From Candidatus Aminicenantota bacterium (GTDB lineage Bacteria; Acidobacteriota; Aminicenantia; UBA2199), in NCBI GenBank assembly GCA_018262835.1, contig JADFDP010000006.1:7013-57211 (forward strand): DNA of 50,199 nucleotides, written 5' to 3'. Shown here in pieces: positions 41,713 to 49,452 of the stretch. Below the pieces are notes generated by a model. That model did no database searches, had not been told where the DNA came from, and was given only the letters and a program-made list of their open reading frames with translations. The first letter of the stretch is position 1, and each line of letters begins with the position of its first letter. Position numbers and translations under genes: made by a program.

Positions 41713-41823
41713 GCAAAGAGACACGGATCAGAAAAATTTTTTTGGGAACCGGCGATCCCGGCCAGTTTTTCCCGCGCGGCGGGAATCCCAAGCGATTGGC
41801 TGTTTTTCTGCTCCTGAATTAAT

Positions 41824-42984
41824 CTATGCTTCAAACCTGGAGAGCAGCAGCAAGCGTTGATACAGTTCTTCCTGGCGGGAAACCATCACGGCAACGTCCC
41901 ATTCACTGAAATCCTCGCCATCATAATCACCCAGCTGCTTTCGTAAAACCGGATCCGCGGTCAGTTTCAAAATTGCGGAAGCAAAGCGTTCATGGTCGTT
42001 TGCCGCCACCAAGTAGCCATTCACTCCATCGCGAATCACTTCGCTGTTTCCGGGTATAGCGCTGGCCACTACGGCCTTTTTTTTCAAACGGAGCTGCACC
42101 AAGCTCTGGGGCAGTCCTTCCCAAAGAGCGGTGGAAACCCCGATGTCAAAACAATCCATGGCACTTTCCACATCCTTGATGAATCCGGGCAAACGAAAAT
42201 TCCGGGCAATCCCACGCCGCTGCAGCTCATTCTCCAGTTCCTGACGCTGCTCGCCGTCGCCGGCAATGAAAAAAATAACCTCCGGATTTTGCCTGATGAC
42301 GCGGGCCGCGATTTCAACCAGGTGAAAAAGACCTTTTTGTGGTTTAAAAGGCGCAACGACGCCGCAGACAAAATGGCCATCCGGCAAATCATATTTCTTT
42401 TTCAGAATCGCCAGATCGTCGGGGGGGCCGATGAATTTTTTCAAGGGAAAACCGCTGCGGATCAATGAAAAATTGGCTGCGACCAATTTTTTATCCCGGG
42501 CCAACCGGATATCGCTTTGGGCGACAAAAATGAAATGGCTGGTCAGGCGGCTGCAGAATTTTTCCGCCAGCAGGAAAAAATTCCGCTTGAAAAAAGACTG
42601 GAAAGGGGAGAAGGAAAAACCGTGCACCGAATGAATGATGACCGGAATTCCGGCCAGGCGCGCGGCCAGACGGCCGAGGATGCCGGCTTTGGATGAGTGC
42701 GTGTGAACGATCTGCGGCCGAAGGCATTTAAAAATCCGCATGAGCGAAAAAAGCGCCCACAAGTCCTTGCCGAAACGTATCTCTCTGGACAGAGCCGGCA
42801 AGGTGATGAGGCGGCCTTGGTTAACCAGCCGGCTTTTCAGCAATCCACCTCCGCCGCAGAGCAGATAAACATCGAAACGCAGAGGATCGAGATGCTCGGC
42901 CGTATATATCGTGTTGAGCTGCGCTCCGCCCAGTTCCAGTTTCGTGATCAGGTGAACGACGATGATTCGCGAATTGCTCTTCAC
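41824..42984 (-). CDS. GT4-family glycosyltransferase
   Basis: The 386-residue protein has the GT-B fold pattern of family GT4: an N-terminal VVHLITKLELGGAQLNTI and VHTHSSKAGILGRLAARL, and a C-terminal donor domain with STALWEGLPQSLVQLRLKKKAVVAS. The EX7E motif is present with Gln instead of the second Glu (EGLPQSLVQ). It probably adds a sugar to a lipid-linked precursor. The start GTG at 42984 overlaps the stop of the FAD gene (GTGA). It ends the five-gene operon. Confidence 0.85.
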   Translation of the reverse strand: MKSNSRIIVVHLITKLELGGAQLNTIYTAEHLDPLRFDVYLLCGGGGLLKSRLVNQGRLITLPALSREIRFGKDLWALFSLMRIFKCLRPQIVHTHSSKAGILGRLAARLAGIPVIIHSVHGFSFSPFQSFFKRNFFLLAEKFCSRLTSHFIFVAQSDIRLARDKKLVAANFSLIRSGFPLKKFIGPPDDLAILKKKYDLPDGHFVCGVVAPFKPQKGLFHLVEIAARVIRQNPEVIFFIAGDGEQRQELENELQRRGIARNFRLPGFIKDVESAMDCFDIGVSTALWEGLPQSLVQLRLKKKAVVASAIPGNSEVIRDGVNGYLVAANDHERFASAILKLTADPVLRKQLGDYDGEDFSEWDVAVMVSRQEELYQRLLLLSRFEA

Positions 42985-44207
42985 GGGCGGATCAGGGCGG
43001 CCGTGTCCCAAGCCATTTGGATGTCATCGGCCATGGAAGAGTAATCCCAACTGCCGTAGCGGCCGATGGAATAAATTCCCTGCCGGCGAAGGTATGAAAG
43101 GATCGCCGGCACCAGGCGCGGCCAGTTGCGGTCAAAAACCACATAGGAAACGGGAATCTTCTTCAGGTCATGAAACAGAATTTCACCCGGCCGGGAAACC
43201 ATCCCGACCTTGAGCAGGGTCAGCGCTATTTCTTGGCATATCCTTGAGCCATCCATCGGCCCGGCAGCTGCGAGTGTTTTTTCCAAATACACGGAGACCG
43301 ACTGCCCGCCGGGATAATATCCGACCCGATAAAAGGGAAACTCCTTTTCCGGAAGATAGAGCCAATGAAAACGACGGCGGCGGCGGGCCAGCACCGCATT
43401 GACCACCAGGGTGGAAATATTCTGCAGCTGCTGCCTGGGAAAAGGAGGCGCCGGCGTGATCATGGCCAAAAGCTCTTTTAAAGGCATGGTGCTGACCAGG
43501 TGATCGTAACCATATGTCCCGCCGGTGGTGACCAGCTTTTTTTGGCGCGCGTCGATGCGCGTGACCCCTTCAGAAAACTTGATTTTTCCCCGGACCGGCT
43601 GGCTGTAGTTTTCAATGAATTTCTGCAGCGATTGGCGGGGATAATAAAAAAGCGGGTTGTAGCCCTCAGAAAAATATTTTTTTTCCCGCGAACCCGACAA
43701 TACATCCGCCAATTTGGGAACCGGAATGCTTCCCTTGTCCATGTCCGGGAGCAGTCCCGACAAAGGCCGGTGGTAAAATTTTAACAGATACGGTTTAAAA
43801 AAAAGCTGATAAAAATGCTTGCCGAAACTGGCCAGCAGGAATTTCTCCAGATCTTTGCCGGGCCCTCCCCGGCCCCGGCAAATTTCGCCCAGGATCAGAT
43901 TTCGCTGGCGGGCGGGCAGATAGGCGAGATGGTATTGCAGCGAATAGGGGATGAAGCGCTCCAGCATGAAAATTTTGCTGTTGCGCCGGTACTTCCTGAA
44001 TTCCTGAAACTTTTCCACGTGCGCCTGGACAGCGGGCTTGTTTTGAAAATGGAAGTAATGGCCGCCATAATCAAAAGCAAAACCGTTGGCCCGGTATTGT
44101 CCGCACAAGCCGCCGGGCACATCGTTTTTTTCCAGGATCAGCAATTCTCCATCAAGCGCCTGGCCCACGCTCAAGCCGGATATTCCCGCCCCGATGACGA
44201 TGTTCAT
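42981..44207 (-). CDS. FAD-dependent amine-oxidase-like / UDP-galactopyranose mutase-like protein
   Basis: The 408-residue protein starts with MNIVIGAGISGLSVGQAL (FAD dinucleotide-binding) and has ILEKNDVPGGLCGQYRANGFAFDYGGHYFHF, a pattern shared by amine-oxidase-like and UDP-galactopyranose mutase-like flavoproteins. SIGRYGSWDYSSMADDIQMAWDTA closes the FAD site. It could make a furanose sugar nucleotide or desaturate a lipid precursor; the sequence does not decide. The ATG at 44207 overlaps the PNPT stop (ATGA). Confidence 0.7.
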   Translation of the reverse strand: MNIVIGAGISGLSVGQALDGELLILEKNDVPGGLCGQYRANGFAFDYGGHYFHFQNKPAVQAHVEKFQEFRKYRRNSKIFMLERFIPYSLQYHLAYLPARQRNLILGEICRGRGGPGKDLEKFLLASFGKHFYQLFFKPYLLKFYHRPLSGLLPDMDKGSIPVPKLADVLSGSREKKYFSEGYNPLFYYPRQSLQKFIENYSQPVRGKIKFSEGVTRIDARQKKLVTTGGTYGYDHLVSTMPLKELLAMITPAPPFPRQQLQNISTLVVNAVLARRRRRFHWLYLPEKEFPFYRVGYYPGGQSVSVYLEKTLAAAGPMDGSRICQEIALTLLKVGMVSRPGEILFHDLKKIPVSYVVFDRNWPRLVPAILSYLRRQGIYSIGRYGSWDYSSMADDIQMAWDTAALIRP

Positions 44208-45205
44208 TCCATTTTGACGCGTGCCAGAACCACGCCCAGAGCCAAGAAAAAAACGACAAAGAAAACGCTGAAGAACAGGGTGATCCCGGGCGTAGAGAAA
44301 AAATTGACAAGGACCGCTCCGGAAAGCAGCAATTGCAGTCCGACAATAGCCGTGACGGTTTCCCGGGAAGACCAATTCTTTTTTTTCCGCAAACGCAGGG
44401 CAAAATGGTCGGGACTCCCCCAAAAAGGCATTTTCCCTTTCATGATCCGCAAAATACTGACGTAGGCGAGATCAAACAGCGGAATGCCCAGGATGAACAG
44501 GCTGGATACAAAGGCCAGCTTGTTGATGCGCGTATAACTGACCATCATGGTCAACGAACCGATGATCAACCCCAGGATCATGCTGCCGGCATCTCCCAGA
44601 AAGATCCGGGCCGGCTCCCAGTTGAACTTGAGAAAGGCCAGCAAAGCCGCGGCCAGGCTGATGGCCAGGATGGAGATCAGAAAGTCGCTGGTATAAAGCG
44701 ATATGATGAAAATCGTCAGGGCGCTTATGGCGCCGATGGACGCGGCCAACCCGTCCATGATGTCGATGATATTGAAAGCGTTGATCACGGTCAGAATCCA
44801 AAGAAATGAAAGCCCCAGATCCAGCCAGTGCGGGAAAAATTTCAGATCAATGAGGATGCCGCTCTTAAGCAAAATATAGGTAACCAAAACCTGAAAAAGA
44901 AATTTTATTCCGGGGGTGATGGCCTTGAAATCATCGAACAATCCCACCAGCAGCAAAATGGAACTGGCAAAAAGAATTCCCAGCAATTGTTGGTTGAAAG
45001 CAAATACCAGGCTGATCGGAGAAATAAAGGAAAAATAAACGATCACACCGCCCATATAGGGCACAGGCTGCTCATGCTTTTTCAGCTTGCCGTCGGGGTG
45101 GTCCAGGAGCTGGTAGCGAAAAGCCACCCGTTGGGCCAAGGGGGTGCCATAAAGCGTCAGCAGGAAAGAAAGGACAAACGCGAAAACAAGGACAATCTCA
45201 TTCAT
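44204..45205 (-). CDS. Polyprenyl-phosphate sugar-1-phosphate transferase (WecA/MraY family)
   Basis: The 333-residue integral membrane protein has about ten hydrophobic helices and the family motifs: PYMGGVIVYF, VGLFDDFKAITPGIKFLFQ (DD), NAFNIIDIMDGLA (Asp/Asn motif), FLGDAGSMILG and a C-terminal HFALRL. Such enzymes attach a sugar-1-phosphate to undecaprenyl phosphate. WecA (GlcNAc-1-P) is more likely than MraY, as no cell-wall genes are nearby. It overlaps the GT2 gene by 8 bp. Confidence 0.88.
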   Translation of the reverse strand: MNEIVLVFAFVLSFLLTLYGTPLAQRVAFRYQLLDHPDGKLKKHEQPVPYMGGVIVYFSFISPISLVFAFNQQLLGILFASSILLLVGLFDDFKAITPGIKFLFQVLVTYILLKSGILIDLKFFPHWLDLGLSFLWILTVINAFNIIDIMDGLAASIGAISALTIFIISLYTSDFLISILAISLAAALLAFLKFNWEPARIFLGDAGSMILGLIIGSLTMMVSYTRINKLAFVSSLFILGIPLFDLAYVSILRIMKGKMPFWGSPDHFALRLRKKKNWSSRETVTAIVGLQLLLSGAVLVNFFSTPGITLFFSVFFVVFFLALGVVLARVKME

Positions 45206-46127
45206 GGCTTTTTATATTTTTCCTTTTTTTCAATGCCCGTTTAAAAATTCCCCGCGAACGGACCAGGGCGATTATAATTTTGGGAGAACCGATTGTCAAC
45301 GCACCGACCCACATCAGGTCTTTGCCGATGACGAAAGGGAGCGCCCACCAGAATTGGCTGAAACGAAAATTCTTGATCAGGGTCAAGTAGCGATTCTTCA
45401 CAAGATGAAAGCGCAGTGGCGCAGGCCGCGCCAAGGCAAGGGAAAAATGCGACCACCATGTCTTTTTAAGAGTGGCACTGCGAAAATGATAGGCCACGGC
45501 GTGGGGCGTAAAAAAAGTTTTCAAGCCCAGGAGCTTGGCCCGCCAGCCGATGTCAAAATCCTCCCAGAACATGAAAAAATCCTCGTCATAATATTCGCTA
45601 CCGATCTTTAATTTCTCCAAAGCGCTCCTCGAAAAAACAGTCGCTGCTCCGCAGACGGAAAACACCTCCCTTTCAGAAAGACAAGTACGCGTCAGCTTTT
45701 GATTGAACCCAGCCTCGCGGGGATACAGGGCCCGGGAACAGAGTTGCCCGGCCGAATCGATGGTCCCGCCGTCAAAACGAAGAATAAGCGGGGAGAGCAA
45801 TCCTGCTTGCGGGTGGCCGGAAAAAAACTCCAAAACCCGGCAATTGAATTCCTTGTCCAAGAAGATATCGGAGTTGGCCACCAATACCAGGTCGGAGTCC
45901 GCCCGGCGAATTCCCAAATTGGCTGCGGCGGCATAGCCGGCATTGACCGGCAGTTCGACTCTTTCCAGCATGGGAAACATGCCCATGACAGCCGAGGACC
46001 CGTCGCTGGACGCATTGTCCACTACGATCACCTGTTTGAAAGCGACCGTTTGCCTGAAAAGAGAATCGAAATTCTGCTTTAAGAACTTTTCAGAATTGAA
46101 ACTGACGACAACCGCGCTGATGTCCAC
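45198..46127 (-). CDS. GT2-family glycosyltransferase
   Basis: The 309-residue protein has the GT-A fold: AVVVSFNSEKFLKQNFDSL, VVDNASSDGSS, NAGYAAAANLGIRRA, ANSDIFLD (Asp-x-Asp equivalent) and FFMFWEDFDIGWRAKLLG (catalytic Asp). It resembles rhamnosyl- or dTDP-sugar-type transferases of the WcaA/WbbL group. The start is GTG at 46127, with no clear ribosome site. It lies 34 bp after the SPT-like gene and overlaps the PNPT gene. Confidence 0.88.
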   Translation of the reverse strand: MDISAVVVSFNSEKFLKQNFDSLFRQTVAFKQVIVVDNASSDGSSAVMGMFPMLERVELPVNAGYAAAANLGIRRADSDLVLVANSDIFLDKEFNCRVLEFFSGHPQAGLLSPLILRFDGGTIDSAGQLCSRALYPREAGFNQKLTRTCLSEREVFSVCGAATVFSRSALEKLKIGSEYYDEDFFMFWEDFDIGWRAKLLGLKTFFTPHAVAYHFRSATLKKTWWSHFSLALARPAPLRFHLVKNRYLTLIKNFRFSQFWWALPFVIGKDLMWVGALTIGSPKIIIALVRSRGIFKRALKKRKNIKSHE

Positions 46128-46161
46128 TGGGCAGTTGATTTTTTTGATCAGCCCTTGGCCG

Positions 46162-47343
46162 TCAGATCAACCCCAATGATTTTCCGCCTTGCTTGAAACC
46201 CTTCAGGATGAAATCCAGGTCCTCATCGGTGTGGGTGGCCGTGAAGGAAGTCCGAATCAGGGAATCCTCGGGCGGGACGGCCGGAGCGATGACCGGATTG
46301 GTGAATACACCGTAGTCACGCAAGAATTTCCACAACATGAAGGTTTTTTCAATATCGTGAATGAAGACCGGGATGATGGGCGTTGCGGTGTTGCCGGTAT
46401 GATAGCCCATGGCCGTCAATTCCTTATTCATGATCTGGGTGATTTCCCACAAGCGTTTTCGGCGCCACGGCTCGGTCTGGATGATTTCCAAAGCCTTATG
46501 TGCGGCTCCCAAAGCGGCCGGAGTGATGGAAGCGGAAAAAATCAGTGAACGGGCGTGATGCTTGATGTATTGAATGATCTTGCTGTCGCCCGCCACAAAC
46601 CCGCCCAGTGATGCAAACGATTTGGAAAAAGTCGTCATGATCAGGTCGACTTCATCGACCAGGCCGAAATGCTCGGCCGTGCCCCGCCCCCTTTCACCCA
46701 TGACGCCAACGCCATGGGCGTCATCAACCATCAGACGGGCATGGTATTTTTTGGCCAATTTGACGATCTGCGGCAGGTTGGAAAGATCGCCCTCCATGCT
46801 GAAAACTCCGTCCACGATGATTAATTTTCCTTTTTCTTCAGGCTGATGGGCCAATTTGTCTTCAAGGTCGTTCATGTCATTGTGTTTGAATTTGGCGATA
46901 TGGGCATAGGAAAGGCGGACGGCGTCCATGATCGAAGCATGGACCATGCGGTCCAGAATGATGGTATCGTGACGGCCGGCCAAAGCCGATATAGTCCCCA
47001 GGTTGGTCTGCATTCCGGTTGAAAAAGTCAGGGCTTCGTCCTTGCCCATGAATTGGGCCAGTTTTCTTTCCAGCTCGACATGGAGGGAGTAGGTCCCGTT
47101 CAAAAACCGGGAACCGCATGTGGATGTACCATATTTTTCCACTGCGGCAATTGCCGACGCCTTGATCTTGGGATCATCGAAGAGCCCCAGATAGTTGTTG
47201 GAACCCACCATGAGGATTTTTTTCCCGTTGACCCACACATAATTGCCTTCCACTCTTTCGATTTCCGTAAAATAAGGATAAAGACCGGCCTTTTTGTGTT
47301 CATCCACGGTCGTGAATTCGTAACATTTTTTAAAAACATCCAT
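46162..47343 (-). CDS. Probable serine palmitoyltransferase (alpha-oxoamine synthase family)
   Basis: This 393-residue PLP enzyme joins an acyl-CoA to an amino acid. Family marks: GSNNYLGLFDDPK, the PLP-stacking His in VHASIMD, VDDAHGVGVMG and the Lys in TTFSKSFASLGGFVAGD. It matches bacterial serine palmitoyltransferases better than 2-amino-3-ketobutyrate ligase: TCGSRFLNGT and HNDMNDLEDKL are typical of SPT, and SKSFASLGGF replaces the GKALGGASGGY-like motif of KBL. SPT makes 3-ketosphinganine, the first step to sphingolipids. KBL, AONS or another acyltransferase cannot be fully excluded. The ATG has AGGAG upstream. It leads the five-gene operon and diverges from the epimerase gene. Confidence 0.68.
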   Translation of the reverse strand: MDVFKKCYEFTTVDEHKKAGLYPYFTEIERVEGNYVWVNGKKILMVGSNNYLGLFDDPKIKASAIAAVEKYGTSTCGSRFLNGTYSLHVELERKLAQFMGKDEALTFSTGMQTNLGTISALAGRHDTIILDRMVHASIMDAVRLSYAHIAKFKHNDMNDLEDKLAHQPEEKGKLIIVDGVFSMEGDLSNLPQIVKLAKKYHARLMVDDAHGVGVMGERGRGTAEHFGLVDEVDLIMTTFSKSFASLGGFVAGDSKIIQYIKHHARSLIFSASITPAALGAAHKALEIIQTEPWRRKRLWEITQIMNKELTAMGYHTGNTATPIIPVFIHDIEKTFMLWKFLRDYGVFTNPVIAPAVPPEDSLIRTSFTATHTDEDLDFILKGFKQGGKSLGLI

Positions 47344-47357
47344 GTTTCACTCCTCGT

Positions 47358-47386
47358 TTGCATATTTGAGACGGATTATATAAAAT
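47358..47386 (+). promoter_or_regulatory. Promoter of the epimerase gene, predicted leaderless
   Basis: TTGCAT, 17 bp, TAAAAT, then 6 nt to the ATG at 47393. Its -10 box abuts the -10 box (TATAAT, 47375-47380 on the minus strand) of the divergent SPT operon. Confidence 0.6.
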
Positions 47387-47392
47387 TGCTCC

Positions 47393-48364
47393 ATGAAAAT
47401 ACTGGTAACCGGGGGTACGGGATTCATCGGCAGCCATCTGATCAGCGAGCTGCTTGAAGACAACCGCCACCAGGTGTACGCCCTGATCCGTGACAGCGCC
47501 AAATTGAAAAGTTGCGCATTTAAGGATAGTATTACCGCCATCCACGGAGACCTTTTCCGTTCGGAACCGTTTCCTGCTGACATTGAACTGGTTTTCCATC
47601 TGGCCGCTTTGACCAAGATCATTTCTCCGCAAGAGTTTGTCCATATCAATCATGAGGGCACGCTATCCCTTTTGGAGAAATTGCAGCCGCTGAAAAATTT
47701 AAGGAAAGTGGTTCTGCTCTCTTCATTGGCCGCGGCCGGTCCCAATCGCGAACAGGGGGTTTTGCGGGAAGAAATGCCGGCCCACCCGATCTCATTGTAT
47801 GGAAAAAGCAAGTTGGCCCAGGAAAAGCTTTTTTCTGAACATTGCCCGGCTCCCCATATCATCATCAGGGCCCCGATCGTTTTCGGACCCGGCGACATGG
47901 ATATGCTGGATGCCTTCCGCATGGTCCGTAAGGGGATTATCCCCCTGCTGGGCAAAAAAGAACGCCGGTATTCGGTGATATACGTGAAAGATTTAGTGCG
48001 TGGCATGATCGCTGTCGCCGCCAGCCTCTGTCAAAATGAAATTTTTTATATCGCCAACGCGGAACCGGTTGAATGGCAGAACTTTCTGGAGGAAGTTTCC
48101 CGGCTGCTGGGAAGAAAAAAAACAAGAAAAATCATGATCCCGGAAATTCTGGGCCGGGGCCTGGCCGAGCTTTCCGAAATCCGCATACGCGCTTTTAAAA
48201 GAAAAGCCATTTTCAACCGGGACAAGTTCAATGAAATGAAATTCCCGGAATGGGTGTGTTCGACCGGAAAAATCGAAAGCTTGCTTCATTTTCAACCCCA
48301 AATCCCATTCCTTGAAGCTTTGCAGGAAACGATCCGCTGGTACCAAGAACGAAACATGCTCTGA
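47393..48364 (+). CDS. NAD(P)-dependent epimerase/dehydratase-type SDR
   Basis: The 323-residue extended short-chain dehydrogenase has ILVTGGTGFIGSHLISEL (GxxGxxG, about residues 3-20), HLAALTKI, LLSSLAAAGPN and the catalytic YGKSKLAQEK (YxxxK, near 139). It fits sugar-nucleotide epimerases or lipid ketoreductases. In Caulobacter, an NAD-dependent epimerase-type gene (CerR) sits with spt and reduces the 3-keto group in ceramide synthesis; here the divergent neighbour is SPT-like, so a similar role is plausible. It lacks a ribosome site. Confidence 0.75.
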   Translation: MKILVTGGTGFIGSHLISELLEDNRHQVYALIRDSAKLKSCAFKDSITAIHGDLFRSEPFPADIELVFHLAALTKIISPQEFVHINHEGTLSLLEKLQPLKNLRKVVLLSSLAAAGPNREQGVLREEMPAHPISLYGKSKLAQEKLFSEHCPAPHIIIRAPIVFGPGDMDMLDAFRMVRKGIIPLLGKKERRYSVIYVKDLVRGMIAVAASLCQNEIFYIANAEPVEWQNFLEEVSRLLGRKKTRKIMIPEILGRGLAELSEIRIRAFKRKAIFNRDKFNEMKFPEWVCSTGKIESLLHFQPQIPFLEALQETIRWYQERNML

Positions 48365-48371
48365 CCGGAAT

Positions 48372-48848
48372 TCATTTTTTCTTGATCTTGTAGTTTCTGC
48401 GGGAATAAAAATTGGCCGTGAATTTCTGGGTGGTTTTCACGGACCAGCTGTCCTGAAATAGCATGGTAAAGATCACTTCGCCGCTGACGGTCAGGCTGCC
48501 GATCAGCGCGCTTTCATTGAGTTTGAAGGGAACTTCGATCTCCTTTTGCGGATCCAGGAAAATTCCCTCTTTCTCCTGGGTGGTCGGCAGGTTCAATTCT
48601 GAACCGGCAAAAAATATTTTGGAAAAAGACAGGTTTTCGTTTTCATCCAGGCGTATCATGAATTCAGGATTGGCGGATATTTTGATGCCATTGCGCACAT
48701 CGATTTTGATCTTCAGCAATCCCTCGTTGCCTTGAAGGATCGATCGGGGGGCAACCCCGCATTCGATCTTTAAAAAATCATCCTGGCAAAAGGCATTAGA
48801 AAAAAACAGGGATAAGCAGATTAGTAATAAAGTGCCATATTTGGTCAT
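48372..48848 (-). CDS. Small exported protein, DsbD N-terminal-like fold candidate
   Basis: The 158-residue product has a signal peptide (YGTLLLICLSLFFSNAFCQ). The mature part resembles a DsbD-type N-terminal domain: LLKIKIDVRNGIKISANPEFMIRL and DPQKEIEVPFKLNES with strands ending in TQKFTANFY. It lacks the two redox cysteines expected of DsbD-alpha (only one Cys, in ECGVAPR). The function is unknown. It is convergent with the epimerase gene, with 7 bp between stops. Confidence 0.5.
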   Translation of the reverse strand: MTKYGTLLLICLSLFFSNAFCQDDFLKIECGVAPRSILQGNEGLLKIKIDVRNGIKISANPEFMIRLDENENLSFSKIFFAGSELNLPTTQEKEGIFLDPQKEIEVPFKLNESALIGSLTVSGEVIFTMLFQDSWSVKTTQKFTANFYSRRNYKIKKK

Positions 48849-48862
48849 CTTTCCTTGTTTTG

Positions 48863-48891
48863 TATATACTATATTTAAGCCGAACTGTCAA
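48863..48891 (-). promoter_or_regulatory. Promoter of the small exported protein
   Basis: On the minus strand TTGACA, 17 bp, TATATA, before the ATG at 48848. Confidence 0.6.
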
Positions 48892-48936
48892 CCTGCCACT
48901 CCCCAAAAACGAGTTCCTGGTTGCATCCTGGAAAAT

Positions 48937-49344
48937 TCAGCCTTTTCCCACCTTATTTTCAAGAATGTCCCGGAGAGATATTGGTAAAAAGTGCTTTTCT
49001 ATGGTTTTTTCAAGCATTTCCCACACTTGTTTGGCCAGACAGGAGTCCTTTAACTCACATTTTTTGCCCAGCAGGCAATCGGTAAGCAATACCCTCTCAT
49101 TAAAAGCATCCATCAGCATCAGCAAAGTGATTTCCTCGGGTTTTTGATTCAACGCATAGCCCCCATAAATGCCCTGAACGCTTTTGATCAACCCGGCCTT
49201 TTCGAGCGGGCCAGCCAATTTCCTGAGGTATTTCGGGGACACATGCATGCCGTCCCCCAATTCGGTCGTATTCATTAACTTCCCGCCCTGGGCGATGGCG
49301 ATCAGCATGCGTAAGCCATATCGGATCTTGGTATTGATTTTCAT
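48937..49344 (-). CDS. Rrf2/IscR-type transcription regulator
   Basis: The 135-residue protein has a winged helix (NTKIRYGLRMLIAIAQ, then VSPKYLRKLAGPLEKAGLIKSVQGIYGGYAL) and the cysteines C-x5-C-x5-C (DCLLGKKCELKDSCLAK) that bind an iron-sulfur cluster in IscR. The histidine that follows in E. coli IscR is replaced by Lys, so cluster ligation may differ. Its targets are unknown; no isc or suf genes are in the window. The gene has a good promoter and no ribosome site. Confidence 0.9.
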   Translation of the reverse strand: MKINTKIRYGLRMLIAIAQGGKLMNTTELGDGMHVSPKYLRKLAGPLEKAGLIKSVQGIYGGYALNQKPEEITLLMLMDAFNERVLLTDCLLGKKCELKDSCLAKQVWEMLEKTIEKHFLPISLRDILENKVGKG

Positions 49345-49351
49345 GGTCAGA

Positions 49352-49380
49352 AATATAACCTTCTAAGTGTAATCTGTCAA
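49352..49380 (-). promoter_or_regulatory. Promoter of the Rrf2 gene, predicted leaderless
   Basis: On the minus strand TTGACA, 17 bp, TATATT, then 7 nt to the ATG at 49344. Confidence 0.7.
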
Positions 49381-49390
49381 ATCCGTCATG

Positions 49391-49419
49391 TTGACAAGCC
49401 CAGGTTATGTGGCTATCAT
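49391..49419 (+). promoter_or_regulatory. Promoter of the propeller-like gene
   Basis: TTGACA, 17 bp, TATCAT, about 33 nt before the ATG at 49453. It faces away from the Rrf2 promoter, leaving only 10 bp between the two -35 boxes. Confidence 0.65.
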
Positions 49420-49452
49420 GTCCTAAAAAATCGCAATGCCGGAGCGCAGCGC

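Noticed and set aside
42084-42120. Gln in place of the second Glu of the GT4 EX7E motif as evidence of an inactive enzyme
   Set aside because: EGLPxxLVQ variants are seen in other GT4 enzymes; not enough to call it inactive.
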